Assembly (NCBI GenBank): GCA_038496445.1
Contig: JALMLS010000233.1
Location: forward strand, 1-44,793
Reading direction: 5' to 3'
From: Trichosphaerium sp. ATCC 40318
Lineage: Eukaryota; Discosea; Flabellinia; Trichosidae
Length of the DNA stretch: 44,793 bases
Shown: piece after piece, positions 23,024 to 35,069 of the stretch
How the letters are laid out: every line of letters begins with the position of its first letter
Numbering within the stretch: position 1 is the first letter of the stretch
Made by a program: the position numbers and the translations under genes
Notes under the pieces: model-generated
What the model was told of the DNA's origin: nothing
Databases searched by the model: none
What the model saw: only the letters and a program-made list of their open reading frames with translations

Positions 23024-23812
23024 CTACCTATGCTCAGCGTAAATGCGAAGGGCAAATTGTCCAGCATCCGTGTCCCGAAACTTATTGAAAATAGCTTGTG
23101 TGTCCTTGCTAAACTCATCTATCTTCGGAACAGGAGACCCATAGTTGTCTGGAAACAGAACAGGTGCTGCAAGTGCAGCAAAAGTCAAATCCGCAGCCGT
23201 AAACTTGTCTCCAACCAAGTACCTTCTACCATCACCTAATATACCTTCGACCTTCTCGAATACAGTGAAGATATCTCCAACAGACTTGTCAGCCTCCTTC
23301 TGAGTTATTTTCATTGCACCCCTAGCCATGGCCACTCTTAAAAGAGGAACGACGGTGTATGCTATGCACGACATGACAAAAGATCCCTTTGACACTCCCA
23401 TTCCCGTTTGTAAAAACAATGACGGATGTTTCAATAGTTCATTGTACACAACACGTCTTGTATGAGGGCCAAGTTCTTCGTCAAAATAATCTTCAAGTTC
23501 TTCAACACGTTTGCGATCTTGGTTATCTTTTGGGTAAGGATGCCAAGCAGTTGCAGAGTTCAATGTGTTGAGGTATCTCATGGTATCGCTTGAATTTGTT
23601 TTGACTCCATCTTTCTCTGTTACGAGTACAGGTGTTGCTGTGGACTTACAACTTTTACCAAGGGCTGCTCTTACAGCACTGACATGAGCTCCTGGGGCGT
23701 ATCCTTTCTCTTTGAAGCTGATGCCCATTAGATTCAAGCAGAATCGAACTTTTTCACAGTAGTGGCTTGGATTAATAGTAATAAGTTGATAAAGAGCTGA
23801 GGTGTTATCCAT
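23024..23812 (-). CDS. Glutathione S-transferase, intronless
   Basis: This 262-residue protein has a thioredoxin-like N-terminal domain (SALYQLITINPSHYCEKVRF, with the Ser/Cys region where GST catalytic residues sit), TPVLVTEKDGVKTNSSD in the glutathione-binding region, and a helical C-terminal domain with the GST hallmark RRYLVGDKFTAADLTFAALA. It would conjugate glutathione to electrophiles or act in redox metabolism; the class is not clear. It is longer than typical cytosolic GSTs (200-240) because of an insertion around LQTGMGVSKGSFVMSCIAYT, which is fairly hydrophobic. The start is ATG 23810-23812. The absence of introns and the overall style suggest it could have been acquired from a bacterium or alga. 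Confidence 0.88.
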   Translation of the reverse strand: MDNTSALYQLITINPSHYCEKVRFCLNLMGISFKEKGYAPGAHVSAVRAALGKSCKSTATPVLVTEKDGVKTNSSDTMRYLNTLNSATAWHPYPKDNQDRKRVEELEDYFDEELGPHTRRVVYNELLKHPSLFLQTGMGVSKGSFVMSCIAYTVVPLLRVAMARGAMKITQKEADKSVGDIFTVFEKVEGILGDGRRYLVGDKFTAADLTFAALAAPVLFPDNYGSPVPKIDEFSKDTQAIFNKFRDTDAGQFALRIYAEHR

Positions 23813-24104
23813 GTTGGTTTTTTGAGTTTATAAAAATAATATTGTTCCGGTTTCTCCGTAAAACATCCGGATTCGCAAATACTTTTTGTAAATTGTCCGA
23901 GTTTTTTTTTGTTTTTTTCCTTTGCCTGTGTTGATAATCAATTCACGTACAACAGGTTGGCGGGTCTTGTCGTAGGATTCACTTCGGTGTTGAAAGGGTT
24001 CTGTGACAAAAACTGGGGTGAAAACGGTGGACAATAACAAACTTGTCAATCTCTGGATGTTAAGAATTCTGTTTATTTTCTTTCTAATTTTCCTGTTAAA
24101 TACT

Positions 24105-27100
24105 TAGTTTTTTGTTAGCATGTTAATAACCCTAGCAAGTTTGATAATGTCTGTCTGCTTTTGAGGATTTTCTAGTCGCATTTTTAATTGATCTAGTGTA
24201 ATCTAAATAACCAACGTAAGCACGGAATGAGATTTGGCCGTTTTGTTGCGTACCAAAATCTCGTCGATGTACGTGTAAATACACGTTGTAATGACACCCA
24301 AGTTATCTGTAGTGGTGCTAACTGGTGCAAAGTTTGGTTGTCTTATCATTGTCGACAATGCTGCAACCTCCTAATCAAGAAAATTAGAATAAATATCCGG
24401 TACTATACGAAAAAAATCTAAGTAAGTACTTGTTTCAAGCTAGATGCCGCTCCTAGTAAATTATTAGTATGTTTCTTCTTTTATTGTGTTTGTACCTTGA
24501 ATGTGGTTTGCCATAGCTATCACGGAACGTCTATTTGTCGTATCTAAACCGTTTTTGTACTCTTGAATCTGTATAATCATTTCGTCCTAGAACGTGATCA
24601 GTAAGTGAGAAACAAACAAAACTCACAATAGCCGCCAAGCTAACGCCTTTAATTGTATTTAACTTCTCGCTTAGCGCAACAGGAATCAGTGTTGTAGTGC
24701 TCGTTCTGGCACCTGTCCTTCGTTGGCCCTTAAAAAAACATAAGTATCACGTTTAAAACTGTTGCAAATAACCATGTCGTACGTCAACTGTAGGTGGTGC
24801 AGGAAGTATCATGCGTGGTTTCTCAAGAGGTAAATCCGTGTATATTTGTAGTTGATAGTCACTTTCAACACCAGGTTGGAATGTGCATGGCACCACAACG
24901 TATTCCCCAGGTTGTAATCCAATCAACTCCGACACTATCCTCATATTTTAGAGTGCATACTCACTACTTGGTTTGTACCTTCTGAGTTTATAAAAGGTGT
25001 ACTGAGAAGTATCTTATCCTCTGAAAATACCTTGGCACCTTTCTTTGATGCTAAGAAACGAAATCAGTGCGCGTTTGCCCAAAAAAAAACCATGTTGGGA
25101 GAACAAACCAATTTAGGAAAAAAACACAGTACGCACGTTTTTCAAAGAGGTAGAAACCGATAAAGGGCGAAACATCAATGCCTCTCACATGCTCAGCGAA
25201 CGGTAGAGTGTATGGTAAAAGATGCAATTGAATGCTGAGGAAGGTTTTTTCTCTCACAGTAAGAGAATACTGCTCATTAACTTCAAAAGCATTTCCTGCA
25301 CTGGATAATGCTCCTCCAGCGTTTGAACCTCGTATCCATTGATGCTAAATATTTTAGATACACTAAGGATAGGTATTGTAGTACCTGTATTTCGGAGATA
25401 TGAGACCACTCTTTACACTTGTGTAATGTTATCCCAGCCTGAGAGTTCATGTGGATAGTGTAAGGACCTTTTTTTTGAAGTTAATTTTGCGATGTCGTAA
25501 AGTAGAAAAGAAAATACGTACTCAAGTGGCCTTTACTATAAGTACAAGGCAGCACTATATATCGACCGGGATCAGTTATTGTTAATGATACCTGGAATTC
25601 GCTTAGAGCGTAGAACTCGTTTCCGTAAACCACATCTGCTTTGTTGAAGTTCAGTAATTTGAATTCACCAGCTAGAAGTACAACATGAGCAAATCTGTTT
25701 CATTACTTTGTATGTTTTCTTACCTCTTGATACCATAACATAAATACCGATGAATCGACGCTTTGATTTTTTATACAACTGAGTATTTGGTACTTGAAGT
25801 TTTAAATAAATTTGTGTTCTAGGTTTTCCAACATCAAAGTAGTACTGCGTGTTATTTCTCCACGCCGGGCTCACATTTGGACATCCACCACTAGATATAG
25901 ACGTCCAGTGATTCTAATACAGTAATGAGCAATAACAAAAGGAAGTAAAAGAGCGTGATATACTAACCTTAACAGTACAGCGTTGTAAGGAAATATCAAA
26001 CATCTTGATGAAGAATATTTTAGGAAAATTCTCTATGAAATCCTTCACAGACATATAAAAATATCCTTCTTCATCAGGTGCCCGTTTCTAATATCCAATT
26101 AAACATATCAAGTACGAACACTGTAAAACATTACACAGCATGAGTCACAAACGAAAAAAACAAAAAATCTTGACTAAGTACCTGAAGTGGACTTGTCCAT
26201 AAAGGAGATTGTCTTGACCAATCAAGACGCCATTCGCCCATTGTACCCCAAAAATTACGTAATCTTAATAAAACAAGATCTTGTTGAACTTCTTCAATAG
26301 CCACGACGCAGTAAAGGTGATTCTGTTAAGATTATTTGTTAGATATACCAAGTTTGGCAGTATCTGTACTTTTTGGTGCCTTTAATAGTCCTGTTTCATT
26401 AGACCGATCTCTAACGTTTTGTTCACTTATTAAACCACTCTTATTCATACAACTATTTAAGAAAAAGTCACGTGACAAGTTATTGGCAAGGACAATCGAC
26501 AGATTCAAAGAAAACTGTACTCGTACCTGACAAGATTACCACATCTTATTTGTTTCCTTATTTGCTCTAATTTCGTGTTACATTGGAATAAAGAAATCAT
26601 TTATAAACCAATAACTCATACCTATTCCCCATTGTCTATTTTCTTCAGTCAAGTACCTGCAATAGTATTAAGAAGACAATCAAAATTGAAATAATAAAAA
26701 GTCTCAATTACTAACACTACTTCAGCTTCGCGTCCTGTCAAATGAAGGAACGCTTCTTCTTCTGTCCCGTGATTTAACTTTTCGTAGCATCCAAGTTTCT
26801 TTGCGTACACCTGATACAGTTACCTACACTTGAAAAACAACGAAAAAAAAACTTGATATTTCCGCAGGTTCTCCACTCTCCGTACCTTTTCCATAAGCAT
26901 CACCCATGTTTCATTACCTTTTATTATAATGTCAATACTTTTACTTATTATTTTAATTGCATTTTACTAACCTTCGAGTGATTGTGCGAATAGTGGTTTG
27001 CCATCAAGTCCACATGGAATAAAGTCATCCACCAGAACTTAAAAGATTATTACTCAAATGAAAAATTAAAGTATTCAAGTACTATTATCCCATTCTTTCT

Positions 27101-28190
27101 TTCTATCGTTGTACATTCGAAACGAGTATACACCTGGTACGCTCGCATCAGTTGAGTTGAATAGGTTCATAAATAAATCAGCACTAAGAGAAGTGGCACA
27201 AAGAGGTCCAAGAAACCAAGCGTCATTAGCCATGCCACGCAAGATTTCTCCAGGATGAGGTACATCGTTATAAAATAGAGGAGCAACAGACAACTAAGGT
27301 GTCTTAATAATTTAACAAAGACTATGATTGGTACCTCAGACAGTCTACGCCATTTGAACACGTTAGCATTTGCTATTGAGGTAAGTAATTATTTCGGATC
27401 ATGTGAGCACATGTAACGCACATGATATGTTGTCCTTGTAAAGAGATGTATTATTGGTAGGAAACTCTCTATCGTTGTATTTTTGTCCAGATTTTAACAA
27501 CTGGTCTGTAAGACGCCAAAGAACTAAGTCTTCATCATGTTGCTAATCGGATTAGCCGAATAGAAATTGAGATTATTTTGATGCATACCTTTAGGTCTCT
27601 TATACCTTTCAAGTGAGGCTTGGCGTAGTAATACTCTTTAACTATTTTCGTTTCTCTGAACTCTTCAAATGAAGGTGGTGGTACGCCATATTGTCTCCAC
27701 GATCTTGTACAGAGATTAGTTAACCAGCTTTTGGTTTTCTAGTAACCTAATAGTTGTACCTGGCCTTTAGCCTGAGATGAGTGCGTTTCCTAACCCAGTT
27801 TTTAGGACTCTTCGGTTCTACTACCTTTGGAGGCTCCAATTTGATCACGTGATTTGCATTTGGAGGTGATACAGACAATTGTGATGCTGTAGCCATTGAC
27901 CCAGCTTCAAATTCTGCTAAACTAACAGATTTAGGCTCTTTGTGGTTCGTAGAGGTTCCATTGCTCTTCTCTTCGTCCACGAAAGGTACTTTGTTATCTC
28001 GCTTCCTTGAGTCCTTAGTTCGTTTCTTGCGCTTTTTAGACACCATTTTACGAGTCTTTTTATCTATTTTCTTCAACATGCGTTCCATTCTGAATACTTT
28101 TTCGAAAAGCGAAGCGAAAACCTTTGTCGCTTCACTTTTAGATGCATCACCCGATACCTTTGCCTTGACAGAAGAAAGGCTTATACGCAA
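24105..28190 (-). CDS. Calpain-like protein with catalytic Cys replaced by Ala
   Basis: The order is: basic N-terminal region (KKRKKRTKDSRKRDNK), calpain core, C2-like domain III modules, and a helical C-terminus ending MLTKN at TAA 24105-24107. Core landmarks are KYNDREFPTNNTSL, then VPHPGEILRGMANDAWFLGP, where calpains have GDCWFLG: Asp-Cys is Asp-Ala here (codon GCT at about 27220). Downstream NHLYCVVAIEE and RLRNFWGTMGEWRL keep the His and Asn of the triad. Domain III motifs occur more than once: WRNNTQYYFDVGKPRTQI, GRYIVLPCTYSKG, GPYTIHMNSQAGI, and PGEYVVVPCTFQPGVESDYQ. It is probably proteolytically dead, like animal CAPN6 in principle. There are many introns. The first exon is unclear: an acceptor (ATCCAAG) sits at about 28200, the first in-frame ATG is at 28088, and no upstream ATG exon was found. 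Confidence 0.85.
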
Positions 28191-28311
28191 AGTGCCCTTG
28201 GATGGAAGATTAGTAAAACCCCGCGAGATTTTGGTAGTTATAAATTAATAATTTTAATCACATGCTTTTGAGTAATGGGTAATAATAACAGTGTTAAACT
28301 GCTGGTAGTTA

Positions 28312-28729
28312 CTAGCGTACCGCTATTTTATTAATGGTGCTCTCCATGTCGAGGATCGTTGAGTTTAGAGTCTGGTACACGAGCCGTAGTACCTAAAATC
28401 AAATAAACAACATTTTCTGTTGAACTGTAATTACAGAAACGTTGTGCTTGTTCAAAATCATACCTGCTCTGCCTTCGAGGCCTCTGGAACGCCTATAGAC
28501 ATATTAAAGTATCGTTAACAAATGTCTTGTGCTACTGTGGGCAAAGTTAGGCTTGAATACACAATTTGTATCGAGGTTGTTTCACAAATTTTTTGTTTAT
28601 TAAGTTATCCTCAAAAAAGGCAAGGTGATACTGATACATCCACGTGACCAGTATGATTCGCGTGCAGCACGTGCAACGTCAATAACTTACCGGCGACGGT
28701 TCGCTATTTAATTTCGATAGTGCACACAT
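28312..28729 (-). CDS. Small spliced gene, frame uncertain
   Basis: A start MCALSKLNSEPSP (ATG 28727-28729) reaches a GTAAGT donor. Two later exons are bounded by good signals (acceptor CTATAG about 28500; GTATGA donor; acceptor GATTTTAG about 28396). Two frames stay open through these exons: one reads RRSRGLEGRAG with TARVPDSKLNDPRHGEHH (stop 28331-28333), the other VPEASKAEQ with VYQTLNSTILDMESTINK (stop 28312-28314). Neither joins the first exon in phase by the simplest splice, so a further small exon is likely. It is divergent from the RhoGEF gene with 124 bp between start codons, suggesting a shared promoter region. No function assigned. Confidence 0.4.
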
Positions 28730-28853
28730 TAACGCTTAGGGTAATGTTGGAAAGGTTATCGAGCGTGATGTTATGTTTTACACCTTTTTCGCGTCAACAT
28801 ACGACTTATGTTGATTTTATATTATAGTGCAGTTTATTCTTGGTTTGCGCGTG

Positions 28854-31849
28854 ATGGCCGCTGCTGGAACACTGCAGTGGTATAAACAAGCTTTGGCGGA
28901 TAGCCAAAGGAAAAACGCTGTGCTACAACAAAAAGTAGCTAGTTTAGAAACAGAACTACAGGTGTACAAGTCGCTGAGCAACTCTAACGTACAATAATTA
29001 TTTACGCAATAAAATTATTTCTAACGAAAGGAAAAGGCGAGGCGACGGAGTGTAGATAAAGGTACAGCCGCATTCGTAGCAAACCCGTTCGAAGAGTACA
29101 ATAAGACAGCAAATGCGCGAGCTAAAACTCATAAATTGCCTTTGAGCTCTGCTGGGCCTTTTACAACGCCGAAGAATGATACCAAAGCGGTTAAACGAAC
29201 AACACCGGCAGTATCGGCGAAAACCACCTCAGCTCACCCTAAGGGCGCCAGTAGCAATACTAAACATAGACAATCGCTATCCAAAGCAAAGAAAGTAAAG
29301 AGCCCGAAACGACACAAAAAAGAAGTAAACCAGCTCAGAACGCCTATGACGGGCGCCAAAGCCTTACCTATTGACAAACCACAAATTGTAATCAACCAGC
29401 CATTAGTAAAACCAGATCATCCGGCACCGATTAAGCTACGGCCAGGACAACAAAACGCGCTCGTTTTTATACAAGCAATTTGGCGCGGAGAATTAGGCCA
29501 ACAACGTCTGAAAAAATTAAAGCATAAAGCACACAATGCCAAAGCAACCGTCGCAGAGATGCTCAAAACAGAACGTGCTCATTGTGCTGAATTACAAAAA
29601 ATATCAGAAGTACGTGCCAGTGCAACTTTGCAGTTTCTTTTTTATTTTTGCAACGCTAACAGTTTTTAGCTTGTATTAGATCCATTGGCTAAGAATAAGA
29701 TACTGCCTGCAGAAAAACTTAGAGCAATATTTGCCAATTGGGGAGAGATTCTTCTAACGAATGTCAAATTTCTTTCTACTTTGGAACTTATTATACATGA
29801 TAAAGCCTTACCTCAACATGAAAAGCATGTGAGAATTTGTGAGCATTTTGTATCAAGCGTACGTAGCGGCAGAAATGACTACTTTATTCGTTTACATGTG
29901 TTGTGTTTAGGCTCTTTACTTTAAAAAGTATGCTGTATTTATTAATAATTACGATAATGCCATTGCTCTTGTTAAAGATTGTAAACAAAAAATACGACCC
30001 TTTGCAAATTTCATGGCGGTACGCGCGAAATTAAACAATGAAATTTAATTTTACTTTTTATTCTTTGGATTATTTTATCCTTATTTTTTTTTCAAAAAAG
30101 GAAGTTGACAAGAAGCTAATGGAACATCATACAACTTTTGACTATACTTTTGTTCGCCCAGTAAAGCGCTTACCTCAGTATATTCTCCTACTAAAGGCAC
30201 GTACCAGTTCGTCTAAAACAGCTATACAAACACGTTATGTTAACAGCTGCTTAAGGAACTTAAAAAAAATGTTACACGTAAAGATCGCTGTTGGAATGTG
30301 CTAGAACATGCGCTTACACTAATGGAAGAACTTGCTGACTATGTCAATACCCGTAAAAGAAACGTACGATATTGACACCATCTCTTTTGCGCTAATGTGT
30401 CAACAGGCTGAAAATTTGAACAAAATCAAAAAAATCCAGCTTGGCTTCATTGGTAGAGCTCCCGTACGTGTAGTAAATGTACATTACACATCTAACAACC
30501 TATTAGGACTTGCGTCAGAGTGGAAGGTTATTTGGTACGTATTTGTGAAGTAAAAATAACTTGAGGGTGCTAATTGTTTTTTTGAAGTTGGTGAAATTGA
30601 AGTACATGAAATGCAGCAAGTCGGTCGACCTATAACAAAAAAAATCTACTTATTTAACGATGCCTTACTATTCAAACAACTACCAAATGGTAGATTTGAT
30701 AGGCTAGTGTATCTTCGCTCGGCTTCTGTATCTAAAATGGGTATGTCGCGCAGGCGCTTTGTAAATCATTAACGATGTTTTAGGTGAGGATATTATGCAA
30801 ATAAGAGTACCGAAGGAAACATACACACTTCAATTACCAAACTCAAGAGTAAGTGAAAATAGAAACGCTGAGTGTTGATTAATATTCGTAGATGAGGGAT
30901 CAGTGGGTTATGGAATTAACACATACCATAGAATCGCTACAGATTGGTGCTAGTGTGCGTTGGAGAAATGCCGTGTTGGTACACGTGACTAATAAATCTA
31001 GGTTTTGGATGACTTTGCATCTCCTCAAATTCAACATAAGGCAGTAGTATCTAATAAAGTAATCCGTGAGGGACCATTGTATAAACTAACATCTAAACAT
31101 CTTTGGGTCAGACGCTGGTACAAAAGGCAGCATTTTAGCTCTCTAGCAGCTTGAACTTCCTTTATTTTGTTTTACTGATCATTGTTAGGTTTGTTCTTGA
31201 GGAGAGTGGTTTGCTCTTATATTTTCATAATCAGAGTTCAAAGAGCCCTAGAAGTTTCTTCAAAATGTCAGATATCTTCATTCGTGTCAACAAGACAACT
31301 TTACATGTTGTCATTGAATTTCACACAAAGAAGTCAATTGTACTAAAATTAGCAGCTGATAATCAACCAGGTAAACTTCGGCTTTACCCACCGTAATCTT
31401 TTGACTAACTCTAATATTGAGGCTTAAAGGCGTGGTACAAAGCTTTGTATCCATACACCATACCTGGTCTCGCAAAGGCGAACAATAAAAAGACAAAGGA
31501 TGCTGAGAATCAAGAAGAGGTTGATCTTATTTCCTTTACAAGTGCACCAGCTAGAAGTGCCTCTATGCCAGCTGACGCAATTGCTAAATTACCCCAACAA
31601 TTTCATACTGTTCAAACCGTGTCTTCACCAACTATGAAACCAGCGAACATGCAACCCTTCATGTCAAATCCTGCTCCTTCAGCACATACAGTTGTACGAG
31701 TAAGTGACTTTTTTTCAGCTCTTATTCGCCTTTACTTATTATCTTTTTTTTTTAAGTCGGAGTCAGAATCTGAAAGAGAAAGTGAAGAACCTATAACCGT
31801 TGAAGAGAAAAGAGAGCGGTTTTCTAATATTAGGCGATCTAGCTATTAA
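28854..31849 (+). CDS. RhoGEF: coiled coil, IQ motif, DH and two PH domains
   Basis: This is a probable guanine-nucleotide exchange factor for Rho/Rac-type GTPases. The first exon encodes a coiled coil (QRKNAVLQQKVASLETEL). A low-complexity basic region follows (29100-29400), then an IQ motif (FIQAIWRGELGQQRLKKLK). The DH domain starts at MLKTERAHCAELQKISE and includes ILPAEKLRAIFANWGEI, FVRPVKRLPQYILLLK (the most conserved DH helix) and SCLRNLKKMLH. A first PH domain contains KKIYLFNDALLFKQLPNGR, and a second has REGPLYKLTSKHLWVRRW, FVLEESGLLLYFHNQ and LKAWYKALYPY. The C-terminus is Ser/Glu-rich (SESESERESEEPITVEE) and ends at TAA 31847-31849. There are about ten short introns. The first intron follows GTGTAC; without splicing the exon would read as a 47-residue ORF. 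An IQ motif hints at calmodulin control. Confidence 0.88.
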
Positions 31850-32028
31850 ATTATTGATATTGTACCTCGTCGTTTACCGTTATATTTTTAGCTGTAAAGT
31901 CAGTACGTGGTGTCAGTGCTGATAGTACTTTAATATGCTCGTAAGGCGTAGCCATTGTTATTTTTGAGGGCTATAATAACAGGACATGATTTTTTATTGT
32001 ACAAAGTCTGTTATTTTTTTGTTTTTAG

Positions 32029-32488
32029 CTACAATACCATCTTTTTAACACCCATGTCAATATTAACCGTCTGGTGTACCATGTTAATGCACACAGGGCA
32101 TCGGTTGCCCAAAAACTCAAGCACGTCATTTGAGCAGTGCTGGCAAAACATGAAATGGTTACAAGGGGAGTATATGACCTTCAAAACGTAAGAAAACGGT
32201 TACTCGTGTAGCATGCCTTTTTAGGTACAGCGCAGCATTTTTTGCAAATATCATCGTCCGCGTTCTCTAAATCTAAGCCCTGTACAGTTGTTAGCCGGAA
32301 AAAGGAGAAACAGGCCTTACCAAATCCTCAATCATTGCTTTTACTTCCGCTTTGAGATCATTGAGAGTTTTTGCAGGTGTAGGTTGTGTTTGTGCGTCGG
32401 CGTTATCAGTTGACGCACCATTAGCTTGTTTGTTCTTTTTCTTGTCTTTTTTGCCTTTACTCTTGCCCTTGGACGATTTATTGCCCAT
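32029..32488 (-). CDS. Small RING-finger protein with N-myristoylation signal
   Basis: Three exons give about 115 residues. The N-terminus MGNKSSKGKSKGKKDKKKNK has Gly2 and Ser6, a good N-myristoylation signal, followed by a polybasic stretch, a combination that targets proteins to the inner face of membranes. A helical linker (LNDLKAEVKAMIEDL) leads to a C3HC4 RING: ICKKC, then VIYSPCNHFMFCQHC and NRCPVCINMV. Splice sites are GTAAGG...GTACAG and GTACCT...TTGAAG. The stop TAG is 32029-32031 and the start ATG 32486-32488. It is presumably an E3 ubiquitin ligase at a membrane. Its head-to-head neighbour is the repeat-nuclease gene at 32706, 217 bp away. Confidence 0.85.
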
Positions 32489-32705
32489 AGCGCTTGAGTC
32501 CGAGTATCATTTGACAATCGTTGAATGAATTCAAGTATTTTTGTAGTCAACCTCTTAAGACGCACTGGTTTCGTGCATGCTACTTCACTAGAGTGCGTAA
32601 TAGCGAATGTAACTCATGTAATTTACATTTCGACACATTAGCGACACGAAATGTCGTTTATCATAGAAAAACATGTAAAAATACGCTAGTACATATCACT
32701 ACGCT

Positions 32706-35069
32706 ATGGCAAGGCGAGCAGTAATGCGTCGAGCGAGATTGACTAGAGAGCGTGTAAATGATCTTAAACCGCTATCATCGAGGCCAACTCTTACGAGAGA
32801 AGTCATTGATGCCGTAAAGCGTCGCCCTCAGCATTATTGGTCTCATAAATCAAATCAACGACATTTTTTAGAGTGTGTATTGGCTCCACACTACAACATC
32901 AAAACCCTGGACGATTTTTACGAGGTTAAATATCAGCATTTCGTTGACATTCAAGGACATGGCATTTTGAGCATGTACGACTCTTTGTCACCATAATAAC
33001 CAACTTATGTTAATTCTACAGGTATAATAACTGTATGTCAAAGGCACTTAAACGTTTATACCCAGATTACGAGTGGGTGTTGTGGAATTTCACGTAATAA
33101 GATTAGCTTCATGTTAAATTACTTATTTCTCTCAAGGGCTACGCCCCAAGGTCACTGGAATGTTCAAGAGAATCAAAAGGAGCGAATAGAGCACTTAGCA
33201 GAGCTTGCAGGTGTTAAAACGTTCACTGATTGGTACTCTAGCTCGTTAGAGCAGATGGTTTCACTTGGTGCAGCGCCACTTTTATTAAAGTACTCCAAGT
33301 TTATGACGCTAAAATAACGCTAATTAGATTTGATAAATCTCTTTACTTGTGCCTTAAGGCTCTCTATCCTGAGATTGAATGGGAACCATGGAAGTTCAGG
33401 TTCCAAATAAGTCAATCTTTCTGAGCATGTTGTTTTCTTACTTTATTCTAGAAATGCACCAAAAGATTTTTGGTCAGATCCTTCAAATCAGAGGGCACGT
33501 TTAAATGTTACTGCTCAGAATCTCAACGTTAAAACGCTTGAAGAATGGTATTTCATTGATCCAAAACGTGTAGATGACCAAGGAGTAACATATATCATTA
33601 AACACGTGTACAATAATATTGTGTTTTGTTTTTTAAACGGACATTGCCATTTTTATTTATTATTACCTTATAGAAACGATAGCTTACCAGATACTTTACA
33701 AGCAAACTATCCTGCATTTAATTGGGAACCAAAAAGGTTCCGAGCACGTGCTCCTCGGTACGGTCAATGAAAACAAAACCAGTAGATAGATGTACTAACA
33801 TATTGTAGCATATTTCCTATTGTCAGCTATGTTAATGAGTACTACTACCAATATCTTAATAGAATGGCGGCTAAGTATGATATTAAAACGCTTGATGACT
33901 GGTACAACTTCTCTACGGAAGATGTTAAGTTGAGCTGCAAGTTCCTAGTTACAGCGTACGTAGTAACATAAATTCTAACCCTGTTATTTTCAACTACTCT
34001 AACGCGTATTAATAGGCTTGGTGGTACAATCTATCATGCTTTGTGTAGTATATTTCCCGAATATGAGTGGCAACCGTGGATGTTTCAGTGAGAATCTAGA
34101 ATAATCATGTGACAAACAAGCAAAACTAACTTATTCTCTAGAACTATGCCTAAGAACTGCTTTGAAGACCCAGTGACTGCTAAGTACTTTGTAAAGTTTT
34201 TGGAGCGTACACAGAAGATGAACGATCCAAAAAAGTGGTAAGAACATTAGCTACAAGTTTTGTCTAATGTTCTTCGATAAAAATTAGGTATCGAGTATCG
34301 TGGAAGCAAATTCGCCAATTAGGAGGACGAGGTGTTATTAAACAGTTACCAAAAGCTATTGAACTTGTGTATCCAGAATTGAAGTTTAGTGCTAGTAAGT
34401 TCAAACAAGTTGTCAAATGTGCACGACAACGGTAAGTAGCACTATCATAAACAACTTAACAAAAAGCTAATATTTGTTTAGAGCTCTTCTGAAGTGTATT
34501 AAATCAATATTTCCAAACACAGTTGTGGTAGAAGAACACTCGATAGGAGTTAGATCAATGACTGGAAGCATGACAACTGTAGACATATTCGTACCTATAC
34601 ATAATCTCGCAATTGAGTATCAAGGTTTGTTTTGATCACCGTGCATTTCATTCATCTGACTGTATTCAAAGGAGAACATCACTACAAAGATATACACCGA
34701 AAAGGTACTGCAACGTTGTATCAGGCAAGGGATACCGAAAAGAATAAGCTGTGTATAGCAGCAGGTTAGTTGAATTTAAAGCTAAGTTTGATCAGCTTTT
34801 TTACTAAATTATGTAGGCATTTGTCTTGTCCCTGTGCCATTTTGGTGGGCTGGAGATAAGGCAAGCTTGATTTCTACAATAAGATACTATAGTCCCGATA
34901 TTGATATAAACTATAATGAACTTATTAAACCTCTTGGTGAGCAAATATTGGACTCTCACCAAAGTACGTTATAATGACATTCTTCTTTTTTTTTCAAAAA
35001 GAAAAAACTGACACTTTGCAAGCTTTATTTTTGAGCGATCCCGCACGCGAAACAATGAAGCAAGCATAA
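32706..35069 (+). CDS. Trp-rich tandem repeats + restriction-endonuclease-like domain
   Basis: About 550 residues after splicing roughly a dozen short introns. After a basic N-terminus (MARRAVMRRARLTRERVN) come about five units of 65-75 residues. Each has a YW/FW...NQR opening (HYWSHKSNQRHFLE, FWSDPSNQRARL), a DWY core (NIKTLDDFYEV, FTDWYSSSLEQM, LEEWYFIDPKRV, IKTLDDWYNFS) and a closing LYPDYEWVLWNF-type segment (YPEIEWEPWKF, FPEYEWQPWMF). Introns tend to fall at the same places in the units. The C-terminal domain has TTVDIFVP, NLAIEYQGEHHYKD, EKNKLCIAAGICLVPVPFWW. This Asp...Glu-x-Gln plus Lys/His pattern and the final strand resemble Vsr/RAP/PD-(D/E)XK folds. Stop TAA is 35067-35069. Function unknown; DNA or RNA binding by repeats with a nuclease-fold tail is the reading I favour. 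Confidence 0.75.

Noticed and set aside
24753-24944. Separate small gene starting MRIVSELIGLQPGEY
   Set aside because: It is a calpain domain III exon; flanking exons join in frame and the Met is internal.
28854-28997. Stand-alone 47-residue coiled-coil protein
   Set aside because: A GTGTAC donor and CGAAAG acceptor join it in phase to the RhoGEF, so it is that gene's first exon.
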